Part shown: positions 59,635-64,000 of the stretch, one piece after another | Numbering within the stretch: the first letter of the stretch is position 1 | How the letters are laid out: each line of letters starts with the position of its first letter | Program-made: the position numbers and the translations under genes | The notes under the pieces: model-generated | What the model was told of the DNA's origin: nothing | The model's database searches: none | Seen by the model: only the letters and a program-made list of their open reading frames with translations | Assembly: GCF_019091135.1 (NCBI RefSeq) | Contig: NZ_JAGXJW010000022.1 | Span: forward strand, 1-64,000 | Source of the DNA: Cohnella sp. GbtcB17 | GTDB lineage: Bacteria > Bacillota > Bacilli > Paenibacillales > Paenibacillaceae | Length of the DNA stretch: 64,000 bases | Direction: 5' to 3'

Positions 59635-62311
59635 TGAAGCAAGCATAGACGCGTTCGCCAAAGCGAGATGGATCGCCGCCCCCGCCGCCGATCATCTCGA
59701 TTGGGACGAATATGCGATTGAACTGAGCGTCGTTCTGGAGGCCGGCACGCTGGAGCTATTGTTCGGCGTGCGGTCCGAAGCCCGGTGCAGCGGCTTTGCG
59801 CTGGACGCGGATGCCGGCGTCGCAACGCTGTTCGCCATCGCGGACGGGAAACGTCAAGAGCTAGCGCATGCGCAAGCGCCCGAGCTCTCCAATGCGTCGG
59901 CTTCCATGAGGATCAGGCTCGAGCGGAATGCGGACGAAGCCGCCTTGCTCATCGACGGACGCACCGTGCTGTCGGCGCGCGAAGCCGGACGCGAGCCCGG
60001 TACGATCGGCTTCCGTACCGGCAGCGGAGGGGCCGCCGTCTGCCGGGATCTGCGCGTTTTTGCGCCGGACGGGCGCGCCATGTACGTGAACCGGTTCTAC
60101 GATCCCGCCGCGATCCAGTTCGGCGGCGGACGCATCGACGGCTCGGGCAGCGGCTTGCGGCTGGACGAGAACGTCCTGGCGATCTGCGAAGCGCCCGTCG
60201 CGCCTGACAGTCCGCTGCTGCGCAAGCCATTCGAGCTGCCGTCGCCGGTCGTCCACGCTGAGCTTAGCGTGTATGCCCTCGGCTGGTACGAGGTCACCGT
60301 CAACGGCGCCAAGCCCGACGCCCGCGTGCTGACGCCCGCGAACTCCCCGTACGAGCGCAGGCTGCTGTATGACGTTTACGACGTGACGGATTCGTTGAAG
60401 CGCGGGGCCAACGCCATCGGCCTCTGGCTCGGCAACGGCTACAATATGAATTATTCGCGCTGGGGCTGGAAGTGGAAGCGAGGCAAAGCGGTCGCCCTGG
60501 CGCTGACGGCGACGCTTGAAGACGGCTCGACGGTCGCCGTGACGACGGACGACAGCTGGCTGACCAAGCCGAGTCCGCTGCTGGCGAACGACATCTACGA
60601 CGGCGAGACGTTCGATGCCCGGCTTGTCGAGCCGGGCTGGGATATGCCTGGTTTCCCGGCCGAAGCGTGGGAACGGGCCGTGCTGGCCGAGCCGCCGGAA
60701 GGCGAGCTTGTCCGGAGCGGGCAGCCGCCCGTCCGGCCGTTCGCGCCGATGCAGCCGGTTCGCGTGCTGCGGCGGCAAGCGGACAACGCCGTTTATGACT
60801 TCGGGCAAAATATCGCAGGCTGGGCGATCGCGTCGGTTCGCGGCGCGGCCGGCTCCCGGATCGAACTGCGCTACAGCGAGCTCGTCAATGCGGAGGGCGC
60901 GATCGACCCGTGGACGAACCGCAACGCCAAAGCGACCGATATTTATATTTTAAGCGGCCGTCCCGAAGGAGAGACGTACGAGTCGCGGTTCACCTATCAC
61001 GGCTTCCGCTATATCGAAGTTACGGGCGATGCCGATCTGCTGGAGCTGCGCGCGGTGCCGGTGCATGCAGACGTTCCGGAGGCGGGGGAGTTCAGTTGCT
61101 CGGACGAGACGCTCGTTCGCGTACAAAGCAATCTGCGCTGGTCCATCCTCAACAACCTGTACAGCATTCCGACCGACTGCTGCCAGCGGGACGAGCGAAC
61201 GCCCTGCCTCATGGATTCCGCTGTCGTAGAAGAAGCCGCCATTCACAACTTCGGCATGCAGGCGTATTACCGCAAATGGCTCGGCGATATTCGCCACGAC
61301 AGCGGCAATCCAGACTGGAGCGGAGACAAAGTGACGCTGCCGTGGTATTTGTACCTGTATTACGGCGATCGCAAGACGCTTGAGACGCATTACCCCGACA
61401 TGTCCGCTTACGTCGATGCGCTCGCGGCAAAATGGCCTTCCGGCATCGTCGAGGAGGGCTTCGGCGACTGGTGCGTGCCCAACGAAGACGGCTGGGAAAA
61501 CTACTTCAACGAAGTCGCGATCGTGAACTCGTCCTTGTATTGGCGGTTCGCGCGCATTGTGTCCCAGGCGGCGGAGGCAGGCGGCTTTTTGGACGATGCG
61601 AAGCGCTTTGCGGCGCTGGCGGACCGGATCGGCGAGGCGTTCGAATCGCGCTTCCATGACGGCAACGGCATTTACGGCAGCGGCTCGCAGACGGCGCAGC
61701 TCATGCCGCTGGCGTTCGGCATGGTGCCGGATGCCTTCGTCGGGAAGGCGGTCGACGGATTGTTGGCCGCGATCGAGAAGAAGGGCCGGCGTCTGGATAC
61801 CGGCATTTACGGCACGCGCTATTTGATGGACGTGCTTGCGGATCACGGCCACATCGATCTGGCGCTTGCGCTGCTGACGCAGCCGGAATATCCCGGCTTC
61901 GGCTATCAGATCGCGCAGGGCGCAACGACGCTTTGGGAGCAGTGGAGCGAAAAGGGCGGCATGCATTCGCACGATCACGCGATGTTCGGCGGCGTCGGCG
62001 CGTCCTTTTATACGCGGCTTGGCGGCATCGAGCCGCTCTCGCCCGGCTACGGATCGATCCGGATTCGTCCGCGCGTGCCCGCGAGCCTGCAATGGGTACG
62101 GACCCGGTTGAGGACGGTGAAAGGCGAGATCGTATCGGAATGGCGCAAGGATGGGGACGCGATCAAGCTTGAAGTCGAGGTTCCGGAAGGTGCGACGGCG
62201 ATTGTCTTACTGCCGCAGCTCGGGCCTGGCGCGCCTTCGGACGACGAGCGCCGGGTCGGTCCGGGGCGTCATGCTTTTGTCGTCGCGTCTTGGGCCGCAG
62301 CGGCAGAATAA
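59627..62311 (+). CDS. Alpha-L-rhamnosidase (GH78)
   Basis: An 894-residue GH78-type enzyme that would release L-rhamnose from oligosaccharides. The N-terminal beta-sandwich modules include a concanavalin-like segment and the GH78 N-terminal domain (WYEVTVNGAKPDARVLTPA, LLYDVYDVTDSLKRGANAI, LGNGYNM). The (alpha/alpha)6 barrel has PTDCCQRDERTPCLMDSA, which corresponds to the catalytic DER region, and Glu771 in TTLWEQWSEKGGMHSHDH, the usual general base. The C-terminal beta domain includes GYGSIRIRPRVP. No signal peptide is present. ATG 59627 follows GGAGGAC and lies within the end of the GH2 gene. A strong terminator follows. Confidence 0.95.
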   Translation: MTNEASIDAFAKARWIAAPAADHLDWDEYAIELSVVLEAGTLELLFGVRSEARCSGFALDADAGVATLFAIADGKRQELAHAQAPELSNASASMRIRLERNADEAALLIDGRTVLSAREAGREPGTIGFRTGSGGAAVCRDLRVFAPDGRAMYVNRFYDPAAIQFGGGRIDGSGSGLRLDENVLAICEAPVAPDSPLLRKPFELPSPVVHAELSVYALGWYEVTVNGAKPDARVLTPANSPYERRLLYDVYDVTDSLKRGANAIGLWLGNGYNMNYSRWGWKWKRGKAVALALTATLEDGSTVAVTTDDSWLTKPSPLLANDIYDGETFDARLVEPGWDMPGFPAEAWERAVLAEPPEGELVRSGQPPVRPFAPMQPVRVLRRQADNAVYDFGQNIAGWAIASVRGAAGSRIELRYSELVNAEGAIDPWTNRNAKATDIYILSGRPEGETYESRFTYHGFRYIEVTGDADLLELRAVPVHADVPEAGEFSCSDETLVRVQSNLRWSILNNLYSIPTDCCQRDERTPCLMDSAVVEEAAIHNFGMQAYYRKWLGDIRHDSGNPDWSGDKVTLPWYLYLYYGDRKTLETHYPDMSAYVDALAAKWPSGIVEEGFGDWCVPNEDGWENYFNEVAIVNSSLYWRFARIVSQAAEAGGFLDDAKRFAALADRIGEAFESRFHDGNGIYGSGSQTAQLMPLAFGMVPDAFVGKAVDGLLAAIEKKGRRLDTGIYGTRYLMDVLADHGHIDLALALLTQPEYPGFGYQIAQGATTLWEQWSEKGGMHSHDHAMFGGVGASFYTRLGGIEPLSPGYGSIRIRPRVPASLQWVRTRLRTVKGEIVSEWRKDGDAIKLEVEVPEGATAIVLLPQLGPGAPSDDERRVGPGRHAFVVASWAAAAE

Positions 62312-62369
62312 ACTTTACAAGACGACGGGATTCCTTTACGCTTGATGGCGTGAGCAAGCGATCGCACGG

Positions 62370-62408
62370 AAGACGGGGATGCATGCCGCCCCGTCTTTCT
62401 TTATTTTG
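62370..62408 (+). terminator. Intrinsic terminator closing the polysaccharide locus
   Basis: AAGACGGGG / CCCCGTCTT is a 9-bp perfect stem with a ten-base loop, followed by TCTTTATTTT. It closes the importer-GH2-GH78 unit. Confidence 0.9.
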
Positions 62409-62431
62409 AGCCGAGTATGGAGGAGACCGAT

Positions 62432-63112
62432 ATGGCGCTGGAATATCGCAAGATCGAATCGATCGAGGACCCGTATTTTACGAAAATGCATGAACTGATG
62501 GGGCGCGTATTTCCGCCGGAGGAAGTGCTGGCGTTCGAGCTGTGGCGGGAGCCGCTGCTGGACCCGACGATCCAGGTGTTCGTCGCCGTGCTGGACGGCG
62601 AGGTCGTCGGCGCGACGGAGTATCGGTACCGTCCCGAATTCGCCGTAGCGATGACGGACTTCACGATCGTCGGCCGCCCGGGACTTGGCATCGGCCGCTT
62701 TTTGCTCGTGCAGCGCGAGGCGCATCTGAAGCGGCTGGAGGCGGAGAGCGGCGTGCCGATGCTCGGCATGTTCGCCGAGATTTACGATCCTGCGCAGCTT
62801 GGCGAGTCGGAGGCGGCCGGTCCGGTCGGTCCGATGCATCCCGCCGTCAGGCGCGAGGTGCTGTCGCATCTCGGCTTCAAGCGCCTCGATCTGGCGTACG
62901 TGCATCCGTCGTGGGATCACGAGGGCAAGGCCGTCGAAGGCCTCGATCTATGCTTCAAGCCTGCGGACGATGCAGTAGCCAAGCTGCCAGCGTCGCTGGC
63001 TGCCGGATTTTTGCGCTGGTATTACGCGGCGCTGCCGAACAAGCCCGAAGCCTGGGAGACGATGGTCGCTCGGCTCGAAGCGCAGGACAGCGTCGAGCTG
63101 CTGCCGATCTAA
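62432..63112 (+). CDS. GNAT-like acetyltransferase of unknown substrate
   Basis: A 226-residue protein; ATG 62432 was chosen because GGAGGAG lies six bases upstream, while an ATG at 62417 precedes that site. An acetyltransferase fold is suggested by IQVFVAVLDGEVVGATEYRY, followed by the loop TIVGRPGLGIGRFLLVQREAHL, and by the C-terminal LSHLGFKRLDLAYVHPSW. The rest is not recognised. It follows the locus terminator closely and is not obviously part of the sugar regulon. Confidence in the fold is moderate. Confidence 0.7.
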   Translation: MALEYRKIESIEDPYFTKMHELMGRVFPPEEVLAFELWREPLLDPTIQVFVAVLDGEVVGATEYRYRPEFAVAMTDFTIVGRPGLGIGRFLLVQREAHLKRLEAESGVPMLGMFAEIYDPAQLGESEAAGPVGPMHPAVRREVLSHLGFKRLDLAYVHPSWDHEGKAVEGLDLCFKPADDAVAKLPASLAAGFLRWYYAALPNKPEAWETMVARLEAQDSVELLPI

Positions 63113-63238
63113 GCTTGGCCGTCGGGTGTTTTGCCCGGAACCAATCGACGGGGGCCCTGCTATTGCGATCACGGTCGCGAGCGGCACTTTCTCGTCTTAG
63201 AATCAAGTGCACGTTAACGCGATAGAATCACCGGGGAG

Positions 63239-63534
63239 TGGGGGGAGTTGCCCGGAAAAACCGTGCAACTCCCGTGGTAGCCGCTACTGGGAGCGGAGTT
63301 ACACGGAAAAACCGTGCAATCCCGTGGAAAGTGTCACCGGAGAGCGGAGTTACACGGAAAAACCGTGCAGCTCCCATAGAAAGCTTCACCGGAGAGTGGA
63401 GTTACACGGAGAAACCGTGCAGCTCCCATAGAAAGCTTCACCGGAGAGCGGAGTTACACGGAGAAACCGTGCAGCTCCCATAGAAAGCTTCACCGGAGAG
63501 CGGAGTTACACGGAGAAACCGTGCAATTCCATAG
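63239..63534 (+). repeat. Tandem array of 52-bp repeats, family A
   Basis: The unit GAGCGGAGTTACACGG recurs at 63291, 63342, 63394, 63446 and 63498, with a diverged copy near 63239; steps are 51-52 bases. Each unit contains an imperfect palindrome, GGAG..CACGG-AGAAA-CCGTG..CTCC, that would form a hairpin. Copies at 63342-63498 are nearly identical and the first two diverge. Open frames across the array are incidental. Confidence 0.9.
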
Positions 63535-63775
63535 CGATAAGTGCAAAAAGGCGCTAACGCCATCTCCGAGACGCTCCGGACATCGCCGATAAGTGCAAAG
63601 AGGCACTAACGTCGCCTTCAAGACGCTCCGAACGGCGCCGATAAGTGCAAAAAGGCGCTAACGGCCCCTCCGAGACGCTCCGGACAGCGCCGATAAGCGC
63701 AAAAAGGCACTAAGGCTTTTCCGCACACACGCCGGACAGGGCCGAAAAACCGCAAGGGTCGCTAAGGCCAGCTGT
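63535..63775 (+). repeat. Tandem array of 52-bp repeats, family B
   Basis: The unit CGATAAGTGCAAAAAGGCGC recurs at 63535, 63587, 63639, 63691 and, degenerate, 63743, with exactly 52-base steps. It contains short inverted repeats (GGCGCTAACGCC, TCCGAGACGCTCCGGA). Its sequence is unrelated to family A by eye, yet the period is the same and it follows family A directly. No coding potential is evident. Confidence 0.9.
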
Positions 63776-63890
63776 AATGGCACATTCTTTACAAACATAT
63801 TGCGATAGAATTCAAATTTCTCCATTCCGTTGCAGGATGATGGAGTTTTGCAGGAAAGCATAATACAGCAAGATAGTTCGGGACCAACGG
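63776..63890. other. AT-richer gap before the last gene
   Basis: This stretch between the repeat field and the last gene is AT-richer and probably holds its promoter. I could not pick a convincing -35/-10 pair. Confidence 0.4.
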
Positions 63891-63906
63891 AAGGAAGGGT
63901 AGCGCG

Positions 63907-64000
63907 TTGTCGGCATCTCAACAGGATTTGATCATCAAGGTGCTGGGGAACGGCGATTCCCTGGGTACGCCGCGCGTCTACTGCGAGTGTGCGGTATGCG
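63907..64000 (+). CDS. Metallo-beta-lactamase-fold hydrolase, PhnP-like (N-terminal fragment)
   Basis: The gene runs off the right edge after 31 codons. TTG 63907 follows AAGGAAGGG with seven bases spacing. The visible N-terminus LIIKVLGNGDSLGTPRVYCE, then CAVC, is characteristic of PhnP-like MBL-fold phosphodiesterases, in which the cysteines bind a structural zinc. The metal-binding HxHxDH motif would lie beyond the window. Function within the family (cyclic phosphate diesterase versus others) is open. Confidence 0.75.
   Translation, partial: MSASQQDLIIKVLGNGDSLGTPRVYCECAVC

Noticed and set aside
63239..63775. Possible CRISPR array
   Set aside because: Units are contiguous with no unique spacers between repeats, the 52-base unit is too long, and no cas gene is nearby.

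Overview
The window looks like chromosome of a GC-rich, spore-forming member of the Paenibacillaceae (Paenibacillus or Cohnella type). The evidence is the Bacillales gene order mutS-mutL-miaA-hfq, spoVK-hflX-ynbB-glnR-glnA and lexA-yneA-ynzC, a Firmicute GlnR/LexA regulatory style, AGGAGG-type ribosome binding sites with frequent TTG/GTG starts, and a YesN/YesM-type sugar regulon. I saw no rRNA, tRNA, transposase, integrase or CRISPR array. Genus assignment is inference.

Layout. 1-6.3 kb: mismatch repair and tRNA modification (mutS 3' end, an S41 peptidase, mutL, an RsmJ-like methyltransferase, miaA, hfq). 6.4-17.7 kb: a class A penicillin-binding protein, GNAT, DUF402 and DUF218 proteins, spoVK, hflX, ynbB, the GlnR-controlled glnRA pair and an AadK-like adenylyltransferase. 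17.8-20.9 kb: divergent lexA/yneA with five LexA-box-like sites, ynzC, a small membrane protein and a HAD phosphatase. 20.9-25.1 kb: divergent mtnD and metH. 25.1-34.6 kb: a DNA-repair-rich stretch (mrfA, mrfB, HAD, Fpg/Nei glycosylase, endonuclease IV) whose tail is a tightly overlapping operon with a cyclic-phosphate receiver, a thioredoxin-like protein, an ABC ATPase and an FtsJ-like methyltransferase. 34.6-41.0 kb: a Ser/Thr kinase behind a promoter-terminator leader, an OmpR/HK two-component pair, an NlpC/P60 hydrolase, a carbon-nitrogen hydrolase and a GNAT. 41.1-62.4 kb: a polysaccharide-use locus. 62.4-64 kb: a GNAT, a 52-bp-period repeat field and the start of a metallo-beta-lactamase-fold gene.

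The polysaccharide locus contains a GH172/DUF2961 protein, a YesN-type AraC response regulator with a YesM-type kinase, a large secreted GH-A clan glycosidase with binding modules, an LplB/LplC/solute-binding ABC importer, and GH2 and GH78 enzymes. A secreted enzyme would cut the polymer, the lipoprotein and permeases would import oligosaccharides, and the enzymes without signal peptides would trim them inside the cell.

The most notable observation is a shared promoter layout in front of all four transcription units of that locus. A direct repeat ARATCSNN-ARATCSTTCAW is followed after exactly 22 bases by a -10 element, and each copy spans 47 bp. This is a strong candidate operator for the local YesN-type regulator. 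Second, mrfA is much more AT-rich than everything around it, has its own LexA-box-like palindrome, and is followed by a GC-rich remnant that looks like the 3' end of an older mrfA still overlapping mrfB by ATGA. This suggests gene replacement inside a conserved operon. Other points are a frameshift near the 3' end of the large glycosidase gene, a 91-bp tandem array open in all three forward frames, and 52-bp-period arrays near the right edge.
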